Assembly: GCA_030737835.1 (NCBI GenBank)
Contig: CM060854.1
Span: forward strand, 12,801,831-12,865,830
Length of the DNA: 64,000 nt
Direction: 5' to 3'
Source of the DNA: Acorus gramineus
Taxonomy: Eukaryota > Streptophyta > Magnoliopsida > Acorales > Acoraceae
The notes under the pieces are model-generated. The model searched no databases. It saw nothing but the letters and a program-made list of their open reading frames with translations, and was not told the DNA's origin. Position 1 is the stretch's first letter; each line of letters opens with the position of its first letter. Positions 21,855-33,037 of the stretch are shown piece by piece. The position numbers and the translations under genes are program-made.

Positions 21855-22184
21855 CGTGGAGCGTTCTTTCGACGGGTGGCGAGTGCGAGGCTGTCAGCAG
21901 TCCTAGAGTCATTTTATGTATTGTAAATCGTGCATGTGGCACATGTTGTATTTTATTTGGTCTAGACTTGGCTCTCACAGGACAGTGATTGTGTATTCGA
22001 GTCTGTAATAATGTTTTTGGTTTACAGACATTGTTTATATATTATGCTTCCGCTTTTCAGTCAGTTATCATTATCCTTACTTTGCCACCTTGTGTTGTTA
22101 TTGGAGTCTTTATTGACCTCAGGTATTGATAGCTGATATTTCATTATTGCCATGTCTCAGGGACGGCCGCCCTTGGGCATGACA

Positions 22185-22213
22185 AAACCCTTCTAGGAGC
22201 GAGCATCCGGAAC
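22185..22213 (+). pseudogene. Sliver of element C gag between two insertions
   Basis: The 29 bases include the element D TSD (AAACC, 22185-22189) and the TSD of the next insertion (GGAAC, 22209-22213). They are what remains between insertion points in the same host gag. Confidence 0.7.
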
Positions 22214-22860
22214 TAATATGTTTGTGTCACTTTTGAGTGATTAAATATCATGTTTTTATTTATTTTTAGAGTTTAGACGCTCAATTTAAAAATATAACCG
22301 CATATCGGTGATCCTAGTATCTGCTTTGACTTACCTGTAAATTTTTGTCGCGTTCTGATATCGTTTTAAAAATTATACAGTTCCAAATGGTATCCGTGTT
22401 TAGCTGTTACTGGGTTTTGGTTGGTTCTTTGATTGGGTGGGTGGTGACTCTAGGCAAGTATCACCCCCCTCTCCAACCCTTAATTCCTAATGTCTATATT
22501 AGAGGTGAGTGTAAGCATAAGTATACCCCTCCTTACCTCATCACACTAAGCTCATTTGTACTTCTTTTGCCCCCATCTCACACTCAAAACCCTAAATTGA
22601 GTTTAATCTCTCTCTCCCCCTTTCATTCTCTCTAGGGCAGCCCCTTTGTGTGTGATTTTTGGTGGTGCAAGTGAAGATGAAGAGAAGAAAATGAAGGAAG
22701 AGTGAAAAGAATGGTGAGTATGTGTGTGAACCTTGTATTTCCCCCCACCTCCCTCTTCTTCTCCATGGCATTCTTTTGACCTCATTGTTGTTTTGGCTTA
22801 TATGAGGGTGCTGATCTAGTGGTGGTTATGGCTATGCATGTGTGATGACTTGATTGCTTG

Positions 22861-22887
22861 TGGTGGTGGTGGTGGTGGTGGTGGTGG
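22861..22887. repeat. (TGG)9 microsatellite
   Basis: Nine TGG units in the transcribed-leader part of the old LTR. Confidence 0.95.
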
Positions 22888-23317
22888 AATCCCTTGTGTG
22901 CATCCTTTTCCCCTCTTCTTCTCATGGTATGTTTGTTTCCCCTTTGTGTCATGTAAGTGTTTGTGTTTATGCTTCAATAAGGTATGAGTGTTGTTATCTA
23001 GTGCTTTGGATGGTCAGCAAGGATGCATAGGTGCTGTTGTATGTGTTTTTCCCCTTTTCTTGTTGTTGGGAGTTTTGTGTTATAATAAGGCAGATTTCTG
23101 TCATGTAACAATCCTTGTGAAACTAGTACTTAGAGACATATTTTTAGGATTGTGTTCTCATATGATATGATCATCCATATGTCTAGATTCTATATATGAA
23201 ATTTGGTATCATAATATTATTTGTGTTGTAAGTTAGAACCTGATTTGCATGGACTGTTCAGATTCACGTTGGAAATGACCAGTTTCTTATAATATTTTAT
23301 TTCGGCCATGTAGAGGC

Positions 23318-26300
23318 TGTCACGCCCCAGGCGTCCCCGAGACGTGGCAAAATAAAATATAATATCAGCTATCAATACCTGAGGTCAATAAGGACACCAA
23401 CAACAATACACAAGGTGGCAAAGCAAGATAATGATAACTAACTGAAAAGCGGAAGCATAATATATAACAATGTCTGTAAATCAAAAACATTATTACAGAC
23501 CCGAATACACAATCAATGTCCTGTGGAAGCCAAGTCTAGACCAAAGAAAATACAACATGTGCCACATGCACGATTTACAAAGCATAAATGACTCTAGGAA
23601 TGCTGACAGCCTCGCACTCTCCACCCGCTGGCAGAACGCTCCACGCCCATAAGACCACGCCACAGGAAGCTCCAGCTCCACGCCCAACACTGCCCCTGAA
23701 AAGAAACAGTATGCGAGGGGTGAGCTACAAGCTCAGTGAGTGGCTGGAAACCAATCACCATTCTACATATCAATATACAATCAGTTCCCTTTTCCAAGGA
23801 AAAGCATGGGTACAAACCCAATGGATCACTGGGTCACGCGGCGGTGCGACCAACCTCACCCCCACCCTCACTCCTGAAGGGAGTCTTTTGGGACTTATGG
23901 GGAGAGACCATACCGTCAGTCGAAGAGACCCGGATTTACTGGTCTAGAGACCATGCCGTCGGTCGAAGAGACCTGGATTTACTGGTCTAGAGACCATGCC
24001 GTCGGTCGAAGAGACCCGGATTTACTGGTCTACTCAACACTACTGGATCATCTACATCTAGATAATCGCCCATCGATGTCCTTCAACATCCATCACGAGA
24101 CCGGACCCAACATCTATGGGAACGGTCGAACAACGAATGGGTCACGAGGCGACGCGTCTTCGCCTCATCCACACCCTCACTCCTGAAAGGAGGAAACTTG
24201 GGACTTTGGGAGAGACTTAGACTGCTCTACACCCCTGGTCCACCGGTAGCCTCTCCCCGCTCCGTAGCTTACCTGGTATACTCCCACGATCAGCACTGTC
24301 CGAACACATCGGAGGTACCTACAGATGGGAGCCCTCTGTCAGGATAGCCTGTCTAACGCCGGGGATGTCACTACTCGGATCCAACGAAGGGGAGAACGAT
24401 TCCACGCTCGCGACATCATTCAATAACCCTCTCCCGGGTAGTATCTACAACCTGGTCTCCTCAACTCACCGCTCTTACCCTTGGTCCACCGGTAGCCTCT
24501 CCCACCCTCGTGGCCTCCGCCTAGTCCTCTGACAGGTATAGCCAACGCCGGGGAGTCCCTACATCGGATCCAAACGAAGGGGAGAACGATCCCATGTTCG
24601 CAAAGCGAAACCCAATGGAAAACAACCACTCTCGATACTCGCTCATCGAGATATCACACACATGCATATCAGCAACCAACACACTCATATTAACCTCAAA
24701 GTAGTCATAGTCCCTAAACAGGAGTAACTACACAAGCTAGTGGGTCGTAACATCGCCGACCCACCCCACCCTCACCCTCACCCTTTAGGGGGTGACATGG
24801 GCCTCTTGGGACTGACTAGACTGCTTTCCACCATTGGCCCCACCGGGTAGCCTCTCCCACCCTCGTAGCCTCTACCTGGACCACTCCTGCTATCAGTACT
24901 GTCCGACACATCGGAGGTACCTACGGACGGGAGTCCCCTGTCGGGTCGGCCATCGTCGGGGAGTTCCTACCTCGGATCCCAACCAATAAGGAGAAGACAG
25001 CCTACTCACGCGAATATGATCCCCCTTGGATCCGTCGACAACGCTTCCTAACATTTCTAATGACATGAATTCTCAAGAATTCCTCCAGGGCGCATAACCA
25101 AGATGCGGGGAAACATGTATTATAACCACAAGGTTATAATATTCTCTAAGGCATGCTTACAACCATATACTCACATTTGATTTAAATAAATTAAACTAAA
25201 TGGGAACATGCGTAGGTCGGGGCTTTCCAATCAAGGGACAAGGTGTCTAAACATGCATAGGCCGCTATACATGATATAAGGGTGCATATCCCTAGCATAC
25301 AAAGTCTAAGGTGGCATGGATACATCATATTGATCATGCATAGATCAAGGCTTTTAAGTACAAGACATGGTGTCTAGGCATGTACAGGCCTCTATACACG
25401 ATACATGGATGTATATCCCTAGCATGCAAAACATCTACATATTAATTAGGGAGCCCCATCGATGCGTGACACGCGTCTAAGCGGGTCGAGCGCATCCCTA
25501 GAGAGGGGGGGGGATTGGAATCAAACCACTCACCATTACGACCCGGGACCTCGCGCATCCCATCCGACGAGATCTGCAAGGTAGGGGCATCCAACTGGTG
25601 AGAAACAACACAATTTACACAAAGAAATGATTAGAAATACCCAATACTCGGACAAGCATGCATACGGGCTCGCACGCATGCGAGCACGCACGTACGCACG
25701 CGAGTCCGAGTGCCCCGACACCTACCCGAACACTCGGGCAGCCACACGCATGGCCCCCTGCACGCGCACGCACGAATGCGCACGCACGCACGCACCCCAG
25801 CACCATCGGCGCACTGCCACGCGCCTGCCCGTGCGCCCAGACACGCTGCCGCATGGCCCCCCGCGCGCCCAGACGCGCTGCCGCATGCGCGCACACGCTC
25901 GCGCGCGCCCGCCCGCACCGTGCGTCCAGCCCTGCGCGCCCCCGCGCGCACTGCGCCCCCCACGCAGCACCCCGCGCACGCCCCAGCACGCGCACGCACG
26001 CACGCGCGCGCACCGGTCCCCAGCCCCGCGCCCAGGCACATGCCCAGGCGCACTGCCCGCGCGCACTCGTGCCAGCACCCGCTCAACCGCCCGCACACCC
26101 GCGCGCACCCGCGCACACGCGCCCGCGCCCGTCTGCGCGCCCGCCCATGCGCGCGCCAGCGCCCAGACTGCGCCCAGCGCGCGCCCAGCCCGTCCTAACC
26201 TCATTTTAACGCTCCCCAACCCCTCACACACACCCTAACCCATCTACCTAGCATGCATGACTTTCCCACAACCCCTTAAGCCATAAAAACCAAGAAAAGA

Positions 26301-27127
26301 AGGGGAGTAGCTCACCTTGGAGGGGAACAAAAGGGGGAGGTTCGGGGGCCCTCGACGCACCCACGATCACCTCAACCGCCACCATGAACACCACCTCCTC
26401 CTCGGCCTCCTCAGCCCTCTATGGCTGCAATCAGTGGGGGGGATATCATGGAAAGGAAGCTTGAGAGAGAGGAGAAACAACAACAACACATAAGCACAAA
26501 CCTCACTTGCACTTGCACCATATCCTTCACCATCTCTTTGAGACATTTTATGAAACACTTAGGGGGCTTGTGAAGGAGAGAAAGAGAGGTCAGCAGAGGT
26601 AGTCGTGGGAAAAATGGGAGGGAGAGAGAGAGAGGAGATATTTAGCACACAAATATCTAAAGGAGAAAAGACCTAGTCGCCCTTTGACTAGAAATTCTGC
26701 GCATGCTTCACTGGAACAGCCATAACTTCCTCGATATAGCTCTGAATTGCACAATTCCAAGTCCGTTGGAAAGCCAAGAAGATTATCTACAACTTTCATG
26801 TTCATGCCAAGATCAAATAATCTCTAAAGCTATTCCGAAATTAGAGATAAACATCGAGCAGGGCTGCTGCCAGAATTTCCATCCCCGGGGTATACTTGGA
26901 AAAATACCCATAACTTTTACTACAAGAATCCAGTTGATCTAATTCCACTTCTGTACGAAAGCTAACTCAAAACTGAACATCTCATAGTAAACTCATATTT
27001 AAACCTCTTCATCTTGGATTTTAACAAAATCAAATCCAAATACCAAATCAGGAATACATAACTTATAGGAAAAAAATTATGTACCCAAATTTTCAAACAG
27101 AGCGCTCCAAATGACACAGGCACAACA
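23318..27127 (-). mobile_element. Solo LTR, 3.81 kb, TSD GAGGC
   Basis: The plus strand runs from TGTCACGCCCCAGGCG to CAGGCACAACA with GAGGC at 23313-23317 and 27128-27132. The interrupted sequence (CATGTAGAGGC/CAAATCAG) matches 15725-15745 without the insert. It contains three 43-bp repeats, the 40-nt form of the cassette (25534-25573), and a CpG block (25650-26190). An extra segment of about 110 bp at 25328-25440 partly repeats the preceding LTR sequence. Confidence 0.93.
23904..24032. repeat. Three 43-bp tandem repeats
   Basis: Units begin at 23904, 23947 and 23990 with GAGACCAT and contain GTCGAAGAGAC and GGATTTACTGGTCTA. There are at most a few differences among units. Confidence 0.92.
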
Positions 27128-28842
27128 GAGGCCAAATCAGATTATGATGTATTTACGGATTATGATCCTAACATGTCAAAGAACGTGTATGATTTATGTA
27201 AGAATTATTGGATGTGTATTCAGTGCTGTGTAGATTAAAGTTTAGTGCCGGTTGTAGTAGATGTACCAGTTTTACTTGATTGTGTGTTGAAGAGTTATTA
27301 TGCATGATGTGAGAACCATCAAGAGTTAGTGTCTTCATGAAATTGGCTTGTATGTGTGTTAGGAGACTTCATATTTTAATTGAGCATCATTGGTTGTGTT
27401 TTGCAGCTTTTGTTGACAGAACTCACGATGATCCGGGTAACGGTGAGTGGTTCGATCCACCCACTTAGGAGCGCGTAATACACGTAGCCGTGCTCCGTGT
27501 ATTCTAAGAGCGCCGTAGTTATGTAGTATTCGTATAATAAACGTATTATTAGGATTATAACTTACCATGTTAGATAACGCATACCATATATATTTATAAT
27601 TTGTATTTTGCGTAGACAATTTATATCCGTACCCATTACTTGTTTGTCCACCATAATACATGCATAAATAACCATATTTTTATACATCTAATGCTAGCAT
27701 GATATTGTATCTTATGTATTTAATATCATTGAATATGGTATGCCATAGGAGATTCGTATATTGAATTTGCTCCATGATTAGTTAAATATGTGGTATGCTA
27801 TTTATCATTAAGTTTGTATGGTTCCATGATTAGCTTTGATATATTATGGAATATTAAAACTAAATATTTGAATAATAAACTTTGCCTATCAGTTATAGGT
27901 ATGTGTAGGACCCGCCTTTGGGGTCATGCTAGGACATTATTTAGTTGTGAATATAGTTAATCTTCCCGCATCCGAGGGATGCAACTTTATGAGAATTCAC
28001 GAGAATTCGACAGCATACCGGTAATGGCTAACCGATGGTGGAGGATTTATAAGGGTTATATTGTGAGTGTAGAGTATTTCTTTTACACATCATCGTGCGT
28101 TGAAGTTGTCTAGCGTCGAAGCTTTTCTGCATGGTGCCGCCATGACGTTGGAAAACCGCCAGGAAGAGGGCTACCTGGAAGAGGGCTACTGGATGATGTA
28201 GGGCGTTAGCGTATTGATTTCTCCCAAAAGTCTCTTGTCATCCCTATGGGCAAGAGTGAGGGCGTAGTGAGGGCACGTCATTGCGTGATGTTCTGTTATT
28301 ATAGGTTATTCCATGTCTTGGTTGGAACTATTATTGTACTATTGATGTGATATAGATGCGGTGTGTGGCTTCTTACCATTCACTGAGCTTGTAGCTCACC
28401 CCTCGTGTATTGTTCCTCCACCAGGGGCTGAGTTGATCTTGAAGGAGGAGCTCCGTGAGGTGGGATTCCAGTAGTTGTTGCAGCATCCGGTCTTTTGGTT
28501 CTGCGAGCGTGAGGCCGTCAGCATTCCTCTTACCTGTATGTTATGGTATTCATGCTTGAGGTACATGTCGTTATTTTTAGTTGATTTTGACTAGACTTGG
28601 CTCTCACGGGATAATAATTGTGTTAATTGGATCTGTAATATTACTTTGGATTACAGATTTATGTCATTTTACGCTTCCGCACTTTCTAATAAGCTATCTA
28701 TTATTATTACTTTGTTAAACCAGATATGTCATATGTTGGATCATCGATGTATCTCTTGGAGTCATTATTGCCCTCTTGTATTGATCACCTGATATTTATA
28801 TATATTGCTACAATCAGGGGACGGCCGCTTCGGGGCGTAACA

Positions 28843-29605
28843 GGAACAACCGGCAGTCTCCTCTAATGTTGCCGCCCTCTCCAAGCACCCTCGGGAGGAG
28901 GACCACATTTGGCAAGATAGGCAAGACAACATGATGAGGGAAGTCGACCGACGCATCCTTCACAACCAGAAGCCTCAGACCTCGACAGACATCGTCATGC
29001 AAACGGCGCACCTGATCAACAACTCCCCATTCATGGAGGAAATCGTCCGCGCCCCCAAACTAGATAAGTTCACTCCACCAAAGTTTAAGCTGTTTGAGGG
29101 AAAGTCGGATCCCACCGAACATATGTTCCATTATCAGCAGCTTATGTCCCTCGATGCACGGGATGACACTTTACTATGCAAGGTCTTTCCGCAGAGCCTC
29201 GAAGGACAAACCTTGATGTGGTTTCACAAGCTCCCAGCCGGATCCATTAGTAGCTTCCGTGGCCTGTACGAGGCATTTATTAGCCACGATATTTGTCATT
29301 GCAAGCCCAAGAAGGACGTGGCGAGTTTGTTCGGGATGAAGCAAGCAGAGGGTGAGCGTCTCCAAGACTACCTCACGCGCTTCAGTGTAGAGATGACGCA
29401 AATCGAGGCATGCGACCCTCAAACAACGGCGATGGCCTTTCGGGGTGGCCTGATCCTCACCGGACATCTCTACGAATCCCTCGTCTTGAAGCCCCCTACC
29501 AACATGGCCGACGTGCTCTCTCGCGCAGAGAGATCTACTCGCTTGGAGGATGATGTCTCGTTCGCTGCCCCCAAAGAGACTACTGTCATCACAGTTGGAC
29601 CATCC
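28843..29605 (+). pseudogene. Main part of Tat/Retand-like gag (element C)
   Basis: An open frame of over 200 codons reads MMREVDRRILHNQ, then APKLDKFTPPKFKLFEGKSD, HYQQLMSLDARDD, WFHKLPAGSISSF and MKQAEGERLQDYLTRF. This is the capsid part of gypsy gag (retrotransposon gag domain), closest in pattern to the Tat lineage (usual form PFDGTTDPxDHL, WFxxLPPxSI, LxxVKQxxGESLRxYVxRF). The frame is intact here, but the upstream part (7749-8067) has a stop and the gene is split by two insertions. It is cut at 29605 by the next LTR piece. No protease or zinc knuckle is seen. Confidence 0.85.
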
Positions 29606-31688
29606 TGTCACGCCCCAGGGCGGCCGTCCCCGGGATGCGGCAAGTGTATATATGATATCAGTAAACAGGAGATCAATAATATACCATAACCAACAACTGA
29701 AATGACAACACAGATAAAAGCAGGACTGACAAGATATATACACCAAATGCGGAAGCTAAAGACTGAATCTGTAATCAAAACATACTACAGACTCGATACA
29801 TAATCATATGTCCTGTGAGAGCCAATATATCCATATACACATACATCCATATACAATCCATACTAGGTGCCCAAGCACAGAAATATATACATACAATGAA
29901 AGAGAAGGATGCTGATGGCCTCAAAACTCGAGGGACGTGGCGCTACTCCGCTACTGGTGTAGTCGCTCGGGAAGCTCCTCCTTCAAGTCCGCCTCGGTAA
30001 TCACTGGGGAAAATAATTATGCGAGGGGTGAGCCACACGCTCAATGAATAGCACAACCCATGCATACAGTTTATATTAACCACATTTATCAAGTCACTAG
30101 CCTCAAAGTGGCATAAACAACACAAATCCGGGGGTTCGTACATCGCCGAACCACCATACCCTCACCCTCACCCTCACCCTCACCCCTCAATAGGTGACAA
30201 AGGATGTTGGGACTTAATAGGCTGATAATCATCCTTACACAATCCAGTGGGTCGTCACATCGCCGGCCCACCATACCCTCACCCTCACCTCTCAATAGGT
30301 GACATAGGCTCTTGGGACTGACTAGGCTGTTGGTCACCCTTGGTCCACCGATAGTCTCTCCCCACTCCGTAGGTCGTTTGGCCACTCCCACATTCGGCAC
30401 AGTCCATCTACCAAATCAGGAGGTGCCTACTGATGGGAGCCCCTGCACGGGACAACCTTTCTAACACTGAGGTAGTCTCTACACGGATCCAACGAAGGGA
30501 ACAGAACAGCCTATCCATCGCATATGATCCACTCGGATCCGCTGACAGCACATCTCTACTACTCTAATGTCTTGAATTCTTCAGAATTCCACCAGCGCGC
30601 ATAACCAAGATGCGGGGAAATACATAAGACAAAAATGAGGAAAAGAGACCTTGGGAGGGCAACTTGAGGTCCCGATGTAGGACATCCCGCCAACCAAACA
30701 AGGAACACGGAGTACCCTAACCCGGGTCTCAATGTTAACCTCGCAAGGCCCCCTTATATTCCCCAAAGCATGCTAATAAGATCACAAGCTTGCATTTAAT
30801 TAAATAAATCAAACTAATAGGACGCATGCATAGGTCGGGGCTTTCCTAGCATGATAGCGAGGTGGCAGGATGCACGGCTCATGCACATATCCTAAGGATG
30901 CAAGTCCCTAACATACAAGTCTAGGGTGGCATGCATTCTACACATAAATCATGCTTGCATGGATTACAATAAAACAGTTAATATTAACTATGTGCCCCAG
31001 GGGAGGACGGTACACGCCCAAGTGCATGTAGCGCCTCCCAAACTGGGTTGGGTTGTCCCACTCACCGGAAGTCGGGTCGACGCGCGACCGTCCGTCGAGA
31101 TCTGCAAGACAGGGTATCAATTGGTGAGTAAAAATCCACAAAATACTCAAAATACACAACAACAAACAAGTAAATACCCAAAACTCGGGCAAACGTGCAT
31201 ACGGCCCCGTACGCGCGCTAACCCGAGCACCCCGGCTCACTCCCACACCCCCGGCAGCCACCCGCACGGCCACCCGCCCCCGGATGCACTGCCGCGCCTC
31301 AGCCCGCGCACCCAGGCGCACCGCCGGACCCCTGCCCGCACGCCTGGACACGCCGCCCAGCCTCCCGGGTGCACCGCGCGCCCACTGCGCCCCAGCGCAG
31401 CAGCCCGCGCGCACCCCGCACGCCTAGCGCCCAGCGCCTCGCCCTGCGCGCACCCCGCGCGCACCTCCGCTGCACTCGTCTCGCTCCGCGCGCACCGCCG
31501 ACTCGCCCAGCATTCCAACGACTCGCCACGCGCGCACAGCGTGCCTGCGTCCCTGCGCAGCGCTCCGCGCGCGCCCTGCACGACGCCCTGCACGCATGCC
31601 TACCCGGCCAGCACCCCCAGCACGCCCAGCGCATGCCCACTCGACCAGCACCCCCCAGCACGCCTAGCGCCCAGCACGCCCACGCCTG
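29606..31688 (-). mobile_element. Family A LTR fragment, minus orientation
   Basis: It begins TGTCACGCCCCAGGG immediately after gag (left flank CATCC) and follows the solo LTR pattern, with the 36-nt cassette at 31066-31101. It breaks off within the CpG block, where a hAT-like terminus abuts. The far LTR end and its TSD are missing, so it is truncated. Confidence 0.8.
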
Positions 31689-31714
31689 TCTGGACCCGAC
31701 CCGTTGACAGGGCT
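31689..31714. mobile_element. Remnant of a hAT right terminus
   Basis: TCTGGACCCGACCCGTTGAC followed by AGGGCTA matches the right end of the hAT element at 9221-9246 except for one base. It marks the junction between a minus-strand and a plus-strand LTR fragment. Confidence 0.65.
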
Positions 31715-33020
31715 AATTCCGATAACGTTTTAGAAAATTTGGCAGTTCCGAATCGTATCCGGGTTTTGACCGATTTTGGAATGTCAAAGGGTGACTTGAC
31801 CAAGTCAAGAAGACTTGGACCAAGTCAAAGTTGACCATTGACTTGGTCAAGGCTTTTTGTTTTTTTGTGTGGTTGGGTTGACTCAAAGTCAAGCTCCACC
31901 AACCCATTTTTCTCATAAATGTGTGTGTGTGTGTGGAGACTATTGGTGGGCGTCCCCTTCACATCTCCCTCTCCCTCTCACTCACTCCTTCACTCCCTCT
32001 TCTTTGTTGGTGCCAAATAGAGGTAGTAAAAGAAGAAGAAGAAGAAAGACCTAGAAAGGAAAAGAGAAGGTATGTGTGTGTGCAATCCTTGTGTGTTGTT
32101 TGTTCTTGTTTCCCTTCTCTCTAACTCCTCTCATGCCTCTTCCCCACCCCTGTTTTCAGCCATTTAAGGGCTTGAAGAGTGGCTGAGAAGGTGGTGGTGT
32201 TGGTGGTGGCGGTTGTGGTGGTTTGGTGCGCAAAGGGCACCCGAGTTTCCCCCTTTTCTTTCCCCTCCTTTTTGGTAAGTTCTCCTCCTCCCTTAGCTTT
32301 GTGTTAGATGATTGTTAGGGCTTTTAAGTGTTCAAGCATGCCTTGCATAGGTGGTAGGGGGAGTGGGAGGGCTGAGGAGGGGGTGGGAGGGGTTCGGGCG
32401 CGCGCGCGGGGCCATCCGCGCGCGTGCGCGCGGGAGGGCGCTGGCGCGCGCAGTCAAGCGCGCTGGCGGGTGCGCGTGCGTACGCGTAGGCGCACGAGCG
32501 TGCACGCGGGGTTCTGCATGGGCGCGCAGTGCTTGCGAGGGCGCGTGGGCTAGGCGCACGGTGCGCGCGGGCGCGCGCGGCAGCGCGTCTGGGCGCGCGG
32601 GCAGGCGCGCGGCAGTGCGCCAAGGGTGCTGGGGCGCGTGCGTGCGTGCGTATGCGTGCGTACGCGTGCGGGGGGCCATGCGTGTGGCTGCCCGAGGGTT
32701 CGGGTAGGTGTCGGGGCACCCGGACTTGCGTGCGTACGTGCGTACTCGCATGCGTGCGAGCCTGTATGCATGCTTGTCCGAGTTTTAGGCATTCCTAGTA
32801 AATTTCATGTACATTTGTGTAGTTTACTCACCATATTGAATGCCCATGTCTTGCAGATCTTGGCGAACGGTCACGCAACGACCCGGGTTGCGGTGAGTGG
32901 GTCAATCCAACCCAGTAGGGAGGCGTTCGATGCACGTAGGCGTGCATTGCCCTCCCCTGGGGCACCATAACTGCATATTAACTTGTGTGAATGAAAACCT
33001 ATGTAAATGCAGGCATAACA
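31715..33020 (+). mobile_element. LTR fragment, element D type, plus orientation
   Basis: It starts inside the LTR (CCGATAACGTTTTAGAAAAT, compare 8270) and includes donor-like TTGGTAAGT (about 32276), a CpG block and the cassette at 32857-32892. It ends near AGGCATAACA at 33020. The string GTGCATTGCCCTCCC occurs at 32951 and again at 33021, a local duplication at the boundary. Confidence 0.7.
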
Positions 33021-33037
33021 GTGCATTGCCCTCCCAC

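Larger units (their letters stand above)
8068..22184 (+). mobile_element. Element D: mosaic gypsy retroelement, TSD AAACC
   Basis: The left end TGTTATGCC (8068) and right end GGGCATGACA (22184) are flanked by the same 5 bp, AAACC (8063-8067 and 22185-22189), so the whole unit entered element C as one insertion. Order: 5' LTR made of two segment types (8068-9612 and 9613-12703), primer site 12710-12721, gag piece, an LTR-derived block, reverse transcriptase and integrase pieces out of order, and a 5'-truncated 3' LTR (15641-18162 plus 21855-22184). Later insertions into it are the hAT element at 8445-9246 and the solo LTR at 18163-21854. No coding part is intact. Confidence 0.75.
22214..28842 (+). 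mobile_element. Old solo LTR (2.8 kb net), TSD GGAAC, itself interrupted
   Basis: The left end TAATATGTTTGTGTCAC aligns to TGTTATGCCTGTGTCA at 8068 with the TG mutated to TA. The right end is GGGGCGTAACA. GGAAC flanks it at 22209-22213 and 28843-28847, and element C gag lies on both sides. It carries the cassette at 27407-27442 and no CpG-rich block. It is interrupted by the solo LTR at 23318-27127. Divergence and the decayed terminus suggest it is the oldest insertion here. Confidence 0.85.
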
